From positions 1 to 19,385 of the forward strand of contig JBBRSC010000031.1 in assembly GCA_038245795.1 (NCBI GenBank): DNA of 19,385 nt. The letters are read 5' to 3'. Source of the stretch: JBBRSC01 sp038245795 (lineage in GTDB: Bacteria > Actinomycetota > Acidimicrobiia > Acidimicrobiales > Microtrichaceae). Shown piece after piece: positions 1 through 6,831 of the stretch. The notes beneath the pieces were generated by a model. That model ran no database searches, was not told the DNA's origin, and worked only from the letters and a program-made list of their open reading frames with translations. The position numbers and the translations under genes are program-made. Positions within the stretch are counted from its first letter, which is position 1; each line of letters begins with the position of its first letter.

Positions 1-1625
1 ACGCGCTCGAGGCCTACCGGTCCCATAGCCGCCCGGATTTCCTGGCAGTGGCGACGCCCGGTGCCGGCAAGACCACATTCGCGCTGACGGCGGCGGCCCA
101 GGCGCTCGCGGCCCGAGACGCCTCGGGCGTGGTCGTCGTGGCGCCGACGCAGCATCTGAAGCTCCAGTGGTCCCAGGCTGCCGCACGGCTGGGGATGCAC
201 CTCGATCCGAACTGGTCGGCCCGCGACGGGGTGCTCCCGGCCGACATGCACGGTGTTGTCACCACGTACCAACAGGTGGCCACCTCGGCCGTGCCGCTTC
301 GATCGCTATCCTCGGGGGCATTCGTGGTGCTCGACGAGATCCACCACGCCGGCGACGATCGGGCGTGGGGTGAGAGCGTGCTGACCGCCTTCGAGCCGGC
401 GGCACGAAGGCTCTCGCTGTCCGGTACGCCCTTCCGCTCGGATACGTCGTCGATCCCGTTCGTCGATTACCACTTCGACGAAGCGCGCGCTGACTACGAG
501 TACGGCTACGGCGAGGCACTCACCGATGGCGGCGTCGTCCGCCCCGTGTTCTTTCCTCGTATCGGTGGTCACATGGAGTGGACAAGTGCCGACGGGTCCG
601 ATCAGGCGGCGAGCTTCGAGGATGAGCTGACGAGCGATCTGGCCAACCAACGGCTTCGCACTGCGCTGTCGTTGGAAGGCGAGTGGTTGCCATCGGTGCT
701 TGCCGACGCCAACGCGCAATTGATGACGATGCGCCGGAAGCACCCAGAGGCGGGTGGTCTCGTGATCGCCATGGATCAAGCGCACGCGATCGGAATCGCG
801 GAACTGATCCGTCGACGCCATCGGGTCGACGTCACCGTTGCCACATCGGACGACCCAATGGCGTCGGAGAAGATCGCCCGCTTCGCTCACGGCACTGACC
901 CCTGGATCGTTGCTGTGCGGATGGTGTCCGAGGGAGTCGACATTCCTCGTCTCCGACTCGGGGTCTTCGCCACCAACACGACGACCGAGCTGTTCTTCCG
1001 GCAAGCGGTCGGGAGGCTGGTGCGATGGACATCGGGGCTCCGTTCTCAGAAGGCCTTCCTGTACATCCCCGACGATCCCCGCCTGCGGCGCAGCGCGGAC
1101 GGGATTGTCGAACAGCGCCGCCATTCGCGGGCCAAGCGCGAGGAGGACGGCTTCGATGATCCGTCAGCACTCGACGATCGTGACTCCATGCGCGATGCCG
1201 ATGACGACGGCCAGATGTCACTGTTCGCGGTGATTTCAGCGGTGGCAGGAGAACGGACCGGCGCCACCGACGAGGTGGTCGACGACGGGGTCTTCACGGC
1301 CGACGACCAGGTCTGGGACACCGGGAGCAATGCCGAACCCGAGGGGTTCGACATCGATCTGGACATCCCGCCGCCGCGAGGCGGGGTCCGGAGCGATACG
1401 GCGGGGGGTGTGCCGGGCGAGACCTTGTCGCAACGAAAAGCGCGTCTGCGGAGAGCCAACGCCGAGGCCGCTCAGGAATTGGTGCGAAATACACGACTCG
1501 ATCATCGGGCGGTCAACGCCGAGTTGAATCGGTTGTCAGGAATCCGCCGGGTCACCGAGGCCACGAGCGACGAGCTCGATCGCCGACTCGACGCCGCCAA
1601 CAAATGGCTCCGCCGACTCCGCTGA
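1..1625 (+). CDS. Superfamily 2 DEAD/DEAH-type helicase (5' end outside window)
   Basis: ATP-dependent nucleic-acid helicase or translocase, two RecA-like domains. The frame is open from base 3 to the left edge and the residues before the first possible start (GTG at 48) are helicase-like (ALEAYRSHSRPDFLAVATPG), so the gene begins upstream and is 5'-partial. Numbering from the codon at 48: Walker A PGAGKTT (4-10), Walker B DEIHH (96-100), motif III SGT (125-127), motif V SEGVDIP (294-300) and motif VI QAVGRLVR (319-326). This fits the 'helicase-related / type III restriction Res-like' branch, but no methylase or nuclease gene is beside it. After the second RecA domain comes an acidic, poorly conserved stretch (about 370-450) and a charged, probably helical C-terminus (about 455-525). 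Only 16 bp separate its TGA from the convergent DUF305 gene. Biological role (repair, restriction or RNA metabolism) cannot be decided. Family certain, function open. Confidence 0.9.
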   Translation, partial: ALEAYRSHSRPDFLAVATPGAGKTTFALTAAAQALAARDASGVVVVAPTQHLKLQWSQAAARLGMHLDPNWSARDGVLPADMHGVVTTYQQVATSAVPLRSLSSGAFVVLDEIHHAGDDRAWGESVLTAFEPAARRLSLSGTPFRSDTSSIPFVDYHFDEARADYEYGYGEALTDGGVVRPVFFPRIGGHMEWTSADGSDQAASFEDELTSDLANQRLRTALSLEGEWLPSVLADANAQLMTMRRKHPEAGGLVIAMDQAHAIGIAELIRRRHRVDVTVATSDDPMASEKIARFAHGTDPWIVAVRMVSEGVDIPRLRLGVFATNTTTELFFRQAVGRLVRWTSGLRSQKAFLYIPDDPRLRRSADGIVEQRRHSRAKREEDGFDDPSALDDRDSMRDADDDGQMSLFAVISAVAGERTGATDEVVDDGVFTADDQVWDTGSNAEPEGFDIDLDIPPPRGGVRSDTAGGVPGETLSQRKARLRRANAEAAQELVRNTRLDHRAVNAELNRLSGIRRVTEATSDELDRRLDAANKWLRRLR

Positions 1626-1641
1626 GCGGTGGTCGCAGGGG

Positions 1642-2328
1642 TCAGTTGGCGGGGAGGTTGGCAAGCAGGATCTGCATCTCTTTGATCTCTCGTTCCTGCG
1701 TGGCCTTGACGTCTGTGGCGAGCTTGGTGACCTCGCTATTTGCCCCCGCCGGGATCTGCTCCTCGGCCATCGAGACCGCGCCCGTATGATGCGCGATCAT
1801 CAGCTCCAAGAAGAGCCGGTCGAGCACCACGCCAGAGGCAGCATCGAATTCCTCCTGCTGCGGCGTCGTCATCATTCCTGACATGGGTGGCGCGGCCGAT
1901 CCCGTCGGAGCGCCACCCGGGGCACCATCAACGATCGTTGAATCGGTCGCCATGGAGTGATCGTCGCCGGCGTTCCCCATTGGCTGATCCAATGAAGCCG
2001 GATCGATGTTCCATTGCTGCAGCCACGTGGTCATCAGGCGCATCTCGGGGTCCTGAGCGGCCTTGATCCTCTGCGCCAGCGATCGCACCTGCGGTGTCGT
2101 GCCACGGATGATGACGGCTCCCGACATGTCGATGGCCTCCTGATGATGGGCGATCATCGACTGCGTGAAGGCCACGTCAGCGTCGTTGTGAGTGGAGGCT
2201 GGTACCGCGGCTTTTGCGGCGGTGCTGTCCTTGCCGCATCCAGCGACCGTGAGACCAAGCGAACCAACGAGACCAACGACGACCACGGTGATGAGCAAGG
2301 TGCGATGTCGACGCGAACGCAGATCCAT
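1642..2328 (-). CDS. DUF305 family lipoprotein
   Basis: Predicted exported lipoprotein of 228 aa. The ATG at 2328 gives a short basic n-region (MDLRSRRHR), a hydrophobic core and a lipobox ending LTVAGC with Cys31, so it should be anchored outside the membrane. An in-frame GTG at 2367 would add 13 residues unlike a signal peptide, so the ATG was preferred; neither has a Shine-Dalgarno. Two DUF305 halves follow, each with the family's Met/His helix motif: MIAHHQEAIDMS (His61-His62) and MIAHHTGAVSMAEEQ (His180-His181), joined by a Met-, Gly- and Pro-rich linker. DUF305 proteins are ferritin-like four-helix proteins, and some (cyanobacterial CopM) bind copper; periplasmic or extracytoplasmic metal binding is inferred here. 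It lies 46 bp downstream of the OYE gene on the same strand, with a 20-bp-period direct repeat before the start. Confidence 0.9.
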   Translation of the reverse strand: MDLRSRRHRTLLITVVVVGLVGSLGLTVAGCGKDSTAAKAAVPASTHNDADVAFTQSMIAHHQEAIDMSGAVIIRGTTPQVRSLAQRIKAAQDPEMRLMTTWLQQWNIDPASLDQPMGNAGDDHSMATDSTIVDGAPGGAPTGSAAPPMSGMMTTPQQEEFDAASGVVLDRLFLELMIAHHTGAVSMAEEQIPAGANSEVTKLATDVKATQEREIKEMQILLANLPAN

Positions 2329-2341
2329 GGGCGCAACGCTA

Positions 2342-2376
2342 TTGCACGGCTGGGTTGTCCCTTGCACGGTTGGGTT
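2342..2376. repeat. Two-copy direct repeat before DUF305 gene
   Basis: The 15-bp unit TTGCACGGYTGGGTT occurs at 2342-2356 and 2362-2376, differing at one base, with a 20-bp period (about two helical turns). It sits 14-48 bp upstream of the DUF305 ATG and its second copy overlaps the last two bases of the OYE stop codon. Tandem half-sites on one DNA face are typical of an activator or repressor binding region; no regulator gene is in view. Visible repeat is certain, regulatory role inferred. Confidence 0.5.
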
Positions 2377-3571
2377 ATTGATGCGCCGGCTCGACGAGAA
2401 CGCATCGGGTGCCCGTGAAGATCGTCGGCATGCACTTGTTGCAATGGATACAGAGCGATCGGCGGGTCGGATCTCCGGCCATGTCGTTGACGAGGTTCGG
2501 TTCGCGGAGCAGCGCCCGTCCCATGGCGACGAGGTCGAAGCCCGCGTCCATGGCGGCGGTCACGGTGGCCAACGAGGTGACGCCACCCAACAGGATCAGC
2601 GGGATGGTGAGCTCGGAGCGGAACTGTCGGGCGAAGGGGCGGAAGTAGGCCTCCTCGAAGGGGTACGTCTTCAGGAAGCGCTTGCCGAGGAGCTTGAAGC
2701 CGGCGCGGATCGGAGCGGGGAGCGTGGCGGCCATCTCGGCGATGGGCGCATCACCCCGGAAGAGATACATCGGATTGGCGAGCGAGCTTCCGCCGGTGAG
2801 CTCAATGGCGTCAAGGTGTCCGTCGGCTTCCAACATCTTGGCAATGGCGAGCGATTCATCCACCCAGAGCCCCCCGGCGACACCGTCCGCCATGTTGAGT
2901 TTGGCGTAGACAGCGAGGTCGGGTCCCGCCGATTCCCGGACCTGAGCCACCACTTGGCGGGCAAAGCGTGCCCGGTTCTCGACGGACCCACCCCAGGAGT
3001 CCTTTCGCCGATTCAGTTTGGGGCTCATGAAGGAGCTGAGCAGATAGTTGTGCCCGAGATGGATCTCGATCGCATCGAAGCCGGCGTCACGAAGCACGGC
3101 TGCACCGTTGGCGTAATCCTTGCTGACCCTCGCGATGTCGGACTCGTTGCAGGCGCGGGTCAGCCGCATGGCGCCCGGGCTCAGAAATCGTGACGGGGCA
3201 AGCGCTGGGCTTTTCGTGCCGACAGGATTGGCGACAGGGCCAGCATGGCCGATCTGCGCAGAGATGGCCGCGCCCTCGGCGTGCACAGCGTCTGCCAATG
3301 CCGCCAGGCCATCCTGCGAATCGGGTCCCAGAACGATCTGGCGCCCGTCAGTTGATCCCTCACGCGACACCGCGCAGTAAGCGACTGTGGTCATGGCTAC
3401 GCCACCCGCCGCGACGGCCCGGTGGAACTCGATCAGTTCGTCGGTAACGACACGTCTGGGGGAGCGACCTTCGAAGGTGGCGGCCTTGATGATGTGATTC
3501 CGCAGTGTCAGCGGTCCGAGCCGGGTCGCGCTGAACGGATCGGCAACCGTTGTGTTCTGGGATCCCGTCAT
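2375..3571 (-). CDS. NADH:flavin oxidoreductase, Old Yellow Enzyme family
   Basis: FMN-dependent ene-reductase-type TIM barrel of 398 aa, single-domain (no C-terminal FAD/NAD domain as in 2,4-dienoyl-CoA reductase). It begins DPFSATRLGPLTLRNHIIKA, the usual OYE N-terminus. QIGHAGP (106-112) and the HLGHNYLLSSFMSP segment, whose His171 and His174 match the substrate-binding H-x-x-H pair, are present. The C-terminal FMN-phosphate loop appears as LLGGVTS (327-333) and GRALLREPNL (351-360). The tail has four cysteines, CIHCNKC then Cys390, resembling but not matching the spacing of the 4Fe-4S ligands in FadH-like enzymes. The start ATG at 3571 was chosen because the open frame beyond it runs through the cupin gene in another frame and is basic nonsense. 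Probably reduces an activated C=C bond; substrate unknown. It follows the cupin gene by 59 bp and likely shares its transcript. Confidence 0.92.
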   Translation of the reverse strand: MTGSQNTTVADPFSATRLGPLTLRNHIIKAATFEGRSPRRVVTDELIEFHRAVAAGGVAMTTVAYCAVSREGSTDGRQIVLGPDSQDGLAALADAVHAEGAAISAQIGHAGPVANPVGTKSPALAPSRFLSPGAMRLTRACNESDIARVSKDYANGAAVLRDAGFDAIEIHLGHNYLLSSFMSPKLNRRKDSWGGSVENRARFARQVVAQVRESAGPDLAVYAKLNMADGVAGGLWVDESLAIAKMLEADGHLDAIELTGGSSLANPMYLFRGDAPIAEMAATLPAPIRAGFKLLGKRFLKTYPFEEAYFRPFARQFRSELTIPLILLGGVTSLATVTAAMDAGFDLVAMGRALLREPNLVNDMAGDPTRRSLCIHCNKCMPTIFTGTRCVLVEPAHQ

Positions 3572-3630
3572 AGCGGTGAGTTTGGCACTTCCGCCCTGTT
3601 CGCGCCTCCACGGAGCCAGCCGATGGATGC

Positions 3631-4524
3631 TTACTGGTAGGCGGCGTCCGCCATGGCGCCGAGCGAGCGGGACCTGACGGGCGTCGGGAGTACCGGCGCC
3701 AACGTATGCGGCAGGTCCGGACCCCAATTGACCGGGGTTCCCGTCATCTCGATCTTGGCGTCGTTGGTGTACCAGTCGACCAAGTCGCCATCGCACCGCA
3801 CCAGCCAGGTACAGCCAACGCCGTCGGCGGCGGTGAAGTCGCCGTGACGAATCAGCGGCGGTCGGAAGAAGTAGGTGCCTTCCCACATGGTGCCGAAGTT
3901 GTAGTCGAATCCACCCTCGAGGCAGTACGCCTCCTCGTACACCGGGTGATGCGCGAGCGGGTGTTCCTGCCAACCGCCCTGCGCCTTGATGAGACGCGAA
4001 TAGAACCCGGTCTCGGCGTCACGATGCAGCATCTTGATGAAGAGTCCCGGCACGGGAGTTCCGCCCAGGTCGAAGCGCATCGGGCTGCCGAGCTCGACCG
4101 TGATCCAGTCCATCTCGGCGCTGCGGACGACGACCAGCACCTGATCGGGTCGAACGCCGCCGGCGTTCCCGATCGCGAGGTCGAACTGCCAGTCTCCGTA
4201 CTCACGGAAGAGCAGTATCACCGTTCCAGCAGTCACCTCGATGGCTGGTGTCCAGACACCGATTGGCGCCTGCCAGTACCCACCCTCGTTGAGCGTCTCA
4301 TCGCCCAGGCGAACCTGGCCCGACAGTACGAACCACTCGGTTTCGGCGTGATGGACGCCTGCCGGGCGCGACCAGTCCGAGACGAACTCGACCTTGGCGG
4401 ACAACGAGCCATCTTCTTCGTCGTAGGACAGATGGCGCTGGCGGGCGCTGCCCGTCGACTCCGGGAATTCGGCCGGATGCCAGATCAGGTCCTTCTCATC
4501 GACGATCTCGACGTGTGGGCGCAC
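3631..4524 (-). CDS. Bicupin-type protein (DUF4437/ChrR-like cupin)
   Basis: 297-aa cytosolic protein with two cupin folds. The start is the GTG at 4524, which has a good ribosome site GGAGG four bases before it; the frame remains open to 4647 but that extension would cover the divergent promoter region and has no cupin character. First cupin: HHAETEWF (His58, His59, Glu61, Glu63 region) followed by a glycine-turn GG and WQAP. Second cupin: EHPLAHHPVYEEAYCLEGG (His188, His192, His193, Glu197-198) and a later His227 in LIRHGDF. These are suitable metal ligands for a dioxygenase, isomerase or small-molecule sensor. Located beside OYE and divergent from an LLM oxidoreductase, it probably acts on the same catabolic substrate set, but the reaction is not identifiable. 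The C-terminus (about 250-297) is Pro-rich and lacks an obvious domain. Confidence 0.85.
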   Translation of the reverse strand: MRPHVEIVDEKDLIWHPAEFPESTGSARQRHLSYDEEDGSLSAKVEFVSDWSRPAGVHHAETEWFVLSGQVRLGDETLNEGGYWQAPIGVWTPAIEVTAGTVILLFREYGDWQFDLAIGNAGGVRPDQVLVVVRSAEMDWITVELGSPMRFDLGGTPVPGLFIKMLHRDAETGFYSRLIKAQGGWQEHPLAHHPVYEEAYCLEGGFDYNFGTMWEGTYFFRPPLIRHGDFTAADGVGCTWLVRCDGDLVDWYTNDAKIEMTGTPVNWGPDLPHTLAPVLPTPVRSRSLGAMADAAYQ

Positions 4525-4545
4525 GATGCCTCCAATTGTGGCTCG

Positions 4546-4563
4546 ACGGACCGAAGGGTCCGT
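4546..4563. promoter_or_regulatory. Inverted repeat in cupin/LLM divergent region
   Basis: ACGGACC, 4-nt loop GAAG, GGTCCGT: a perfect 7-bp inverted repeat that extends to 10 bp with one mismatch. It lies 22 bp upstream of the cupin GTG. It could be an operator or, on the minus strand, a hairpin in the cupin 5' leader. Confidence 0.5.
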
Positions 4564-4566
4564 TGA

Positions 4567-4583
4567 GCGGAACAGTGTTCCGC
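4567..4583. promoter_or_regulatory. 17-bp perfect palindromic operator candidate
   Basis: GCGGAACAGTGTTCCGC is a perfect 8+1+8 inverted repeat midway between divergent starts at 4524 and 4652, three bases from the neighbouring inverted repeat. An odd-length dyad of this type suits a homodimeric repressor (GntR, TetR or LacI types are possible). The octamer CAATTGTG also occurs twice around it (4533-4540 and 4583-4590). A shared regulator of the cupin-OYE unit and the LLM gene is inferred; none is encoded in the window. Confidence 0.6.
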
Positions 4584-4651
4584 AATTGTGTTGCTTCAGC
4601 GACGTCGGGGCAAGTGCAGGGACGTCGTCGGTCGGTCGTAGTGTCATTCAG

Positions 4652-5587
4652 ATGTCCGATGCCGCTGTTCCGACGAGGCCTGTCCGATTGGCGCTCAATC
4701 TGCCGGGCTTCGGCACCTTCTACCGATCCGATGAGCTGCATCGGGTGATCGAAGCGGCGAAGATCATCGAGTCAGCCGGTGCCGACGAACTCGTCATGCC
4801 CGACCACGTGGTCATGGGTGGCCGTACCGATCGCTACCCCTACGGGACGTTTCCCTACCCATCTGACCTGCCGTGGCTCGAAGCGCTGACCACACTCGCG
4901 GCGATCGCAGGAGCAACCACCACTGTTGGATTGCACACCGGCATCCTGGTTGCCCCGCTGCGACCGGCGCCCCTGTTGGCGAAGACCGCAGCCACGATCG
5001 ACGTGGTCTCCCGCGGACGCTTGTCGCTCGGTGTCGGCGCTGGATGGCAGATCGAGGAATTCGACGCCAGCGGGATCTCGTTCACGGAGCGGGGCCAGAT
5101 CCTCAACGACACCATCGGCGCCTGCCGTTCGTTGTGGGGTCCGTCGCCGTCGAGTTTTGCGTCGCCCACCGTGAACTTCGAGAACATCTTCTGTGAGCCG
5201 TCGCCCGTTCGACCCGGGGGGATTCCCGTCCTCTTTGCGGGTGTCCTCAACGGTCGCACGGTTCGACGGATCGTCGAGATGGGCGACGGATGGCATCCGC
5301 CGGTGGGCATGGCACCCGATGACATTGCACAGGGAGTCGAGCAGCTCCGCGTGGCCTACGACGCGTCGAACAGATCGTCGTCGGGAGTGATGGTGCACTA
5401 TTCGTTGGCGCCGGTCCGCGTCGACGGAGCCGTCGATATCGACGAGACGATGGTGTCGGCCCGCGCCCTGGCGGCAGCGGGCGTCACGACGTTGTCGATG
5501 GGCGTTGCGCCGATCGCGGGGACCCCCGATCATCTCGAGATGGCAGCGCGCCGAGTCGTTGACTCGTTCCATTCAGCCGTCGATTGA
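4652..5587 (+). CDS. LLM class F420-dependent oxidoreductase
   Basis: 311-aa bacterial-luciferase-like TIM barrel, similar in style to the TIGR03619 F420-dependent subfamily. The ATG at 4652 starts MSDAAVPTRPVRLALNLPGF, giving a first beta strand at the right place; the in-frame ATG at 4526 would run through the operator region. Characteristic stretches: GLHTGILVAPLRPAPLLAKTA, SRGRLSLGVGAGWQIEEF, and near the C-terminal half RTVRRIVEMGDGWHPP, all usual in this family. It would move hydride between reduced F420 (or FMN) and an organic substrate, which is not known. No Shine-Dalgarno; a possible -10 TAGTGT (4639-4644) ends seven bases before the ATG, so a leaderless message is possible. Divergent from cupin-OYE, with which it likely shares control. 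The shared context suggests a redox catabolic set, but that is inference. Confidence 0.92.
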   Translation: MSDAAVPTRPVRLALNLPGFGTFYRSDELHRVIEAAKIIESAGADELVMPDHVVMGGRTDRYPYGTFPYPSDLPWLEALTTLAAIAGATTTVGLHTGILVAPLRPAPLLAKTAATIDVVSRGRLSLGVGAGWQIEEFDASGISFTERGQILNDTIGACRSLWGPSPSSFASPTVNFENIFCEPSPVRPGGIPVLFAGVLNGRTVRRIVEMGDGWHPPVGMAPDDIAQGVEQLRVAYDASNRSSSGVMVHYSLAPVRVDGAVDIDETMVSARALAAAGVTTLSMGVAPIAGTPDHLEMAARRVVDSFHSAVD

Positions 5588-5602
5588 GCTGGGTTCCGGT
5601 TG

Positions 5603-5621
5603 GCGGGATCAGTGGTCCCGC
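5603..5621. terminator. Possible bidirectional hairpin between convergent genes
   Basis: GCGGGA, 7 nt, TCCCGC lies in the 43-bp gap between the LLM stop and the desaturase stop. A T-G wobble would add a seventh pair. There is no T-tract on either strand, so it is a weak intrinsic terminator at best; position is the main support. Confidence 0.4.
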
Positions 5622-5630
5622 TCCAGATCC

Positions 5631-6818
5631 TCAGGCGTCGATCGGAGCGGTCGCGGTTGCTGTCTTTTCAGCTCGGCGACGTCGGCGATCCAGCTTGGCG
5701 ACCTCAGCGGCCGCCGCGTTGGCCTGGCCGAGAGCGCCTTCGAGCGCCGTCTTGGCCTCATCGAGCTCGGCATCGCACAGATCGACGTCAGCAATTCGAC
5801 TCTTGGCCACCACCGTGGAGGCCATGCGAACGTGTTCCTTCAACATCCCGACATCGAGATTGCCGTCACGAACCCGCGAACTCCGGAGCTGTTCAGCGGT
5901 TGGTGTCTTGAGGTCGCTGACAAGGTGCACCGCAGCCATCGCGCGCAACACGTAGTACGAGACGTCGAACTCCCACCAGAAGAACCCTTGGCGGGCCGAC
6001 GTCGGCAGATGATGATGGTTGTTGTGCCAGCCCTCGCCAAGCGTCAGGAACGCGACCACTGCGTTGTTGCGACTGGTGTCGGTGGTGACGTAGCGGCGGG
6101 TGCCGATCACATGGGAGATGGAATTCACCAGGAAGGTTCCGTGCCACAGCAACGCGGTGGACAGGAAGAATCCGATGAGGAGCGCTGACCAACCGCCGAT
6201 CAGATAGCACGCCAGCCCGAGCGACCACGGGGCGATCCAGTCGTGCTTGGTGAGGAACCGGAGCTCCGGGTACTTGGCGAAGTCCTCGATGGCCTCGGTG
6301 GGAACCGTGGTGTGGGCGTCGGACACGATCCAGCCGATGTGACTCCACCAGAATCCTGCGATCGGCGAGTGCGCGTCGCGTTCGGTGTCGGAGTACCGAT
6401 GGTGGAGGCGATGGTTCCCTGCCCACCACAATGGGCCCTTCTGCACTGCGGTGCCTCCACCGAAGGCAAACACGAACTGCATGGCTCGGCTGGTACGGAA
6501 GCTGCGGTGGGCGAAGTAGCGGTGGTAGCCCGCCGTGATGAAGAACATCCGGACGACGTAGAGCCCGCCCATGAGCACCCAGTTCCACCACGGCACGCCC
6601 GTCAGGAACGCCAGGAATGGCAGCACATGAACGAGCGCAATCGGGATGCAATCTCCCCATCTGATGCGCGGCGCACGAGTGTCGTCAGCGGTGTCGACAA
6701 CATCGGCGGTTTGAACAGCGTCGGACTCTGGTGCGGCGGATTCAGTTGCGATGAATCGAGCGTATCCTCGGGTGTGCGGAACAGACCACACTGTCCTGTG
6801 AGCGACACACCATTTCAT
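5631..6818 (-). CDS. Membrane fatty acid desaturase (acyl-CoA delta-9 / SCD type)
   Basis: Di-iron integral-membrane desaturase introducing a double bond into acyl chains. In the 395-aa form all three histidine boxes and the extra ligand are visible: HRYFAH (99-104), HRLHH (136-140), NSISH (His236) and HNNHH (265-269), in the OLE1/stearoyl-CoA desaturase order. Hydrophobic segments surround 58-90, 200-232 and flank the boxes as expected. After about residue 305 the usual fold ends and a roughly 75-residue Ala/Glu/Arg-rich helical tail follows (320-385), which is unusual. Start: ATG at 6818 or GTG at 6791; neither has a convincing ribosome site, and no start codon lies further in before the membrane part. 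The divergent DapB-like gene starts 13 bp away, so promoters must overlap coding DNA. The open frame up to 7022 would overlap that gene and is rejected. Confidence 0.92.
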   Translation of the reverse strand: MKWCVAHRTVWSVPHTRGYARFIATESAAPESDAVQTADVVDTADDTRAPRIRWGDCIPIALVHVLPFLAFLTGVPWWNWVLMGGLYVVRMFFITAGYHRYFAHRSFRTSRAMQFVFAFGGGTAVQKGPLWWAGNHRLHHRYSDTERDAHSPIAGFWWSHIGWIVSDAHTTVPTEAIEDFAKYPELRFLTKHDWIAPWSLGLACYLIGGWSALLIGFFLSTALLWHGTFLVNSISHVIGTRRYVTTDTSRNNAVVAFLTLGEGWHNNHHHLPTSARQGFFWWEFDVSYYVLRAMAAVHLVSDLKTPTAEQLRSSRVRDGNLDVGMLKEHVRMASTVVAKSRIADVDLCDAELDEAKTALEGALGQANAAAAEVAKLDRRRRRAEKTATATAPIDA

Positions 6819-6831
6819 CAGGGGGAAACAC

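Noticed and set aside
1..1625. Anti-phage defence role for the helicase
   Set aside because: Res-like helicases occur in restriction and other defence systems, but no methylase, nuclease or other defence gene is in the window and the upstream side is not visible.
3572..3973. N-terminal extension of the OYE reading frame
   Set aside because: The extension is Arg-rich out-of-frame cupin sequence; the OYE fold starts right after the ATG at 3571.
2192..4566. 333- and 286-codon plus-strand frames opposite OYE and cupin
   Set aside because: Antisense to genes with clear family motifs; composition is Arg/Gly-rich with no domain.
6776..6784. GCGGAACAG, half of the 4567-4583 palindrome, upstream of the DapB-like gene
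   Set aside because: Nine bases with no matching second half; likely chance.
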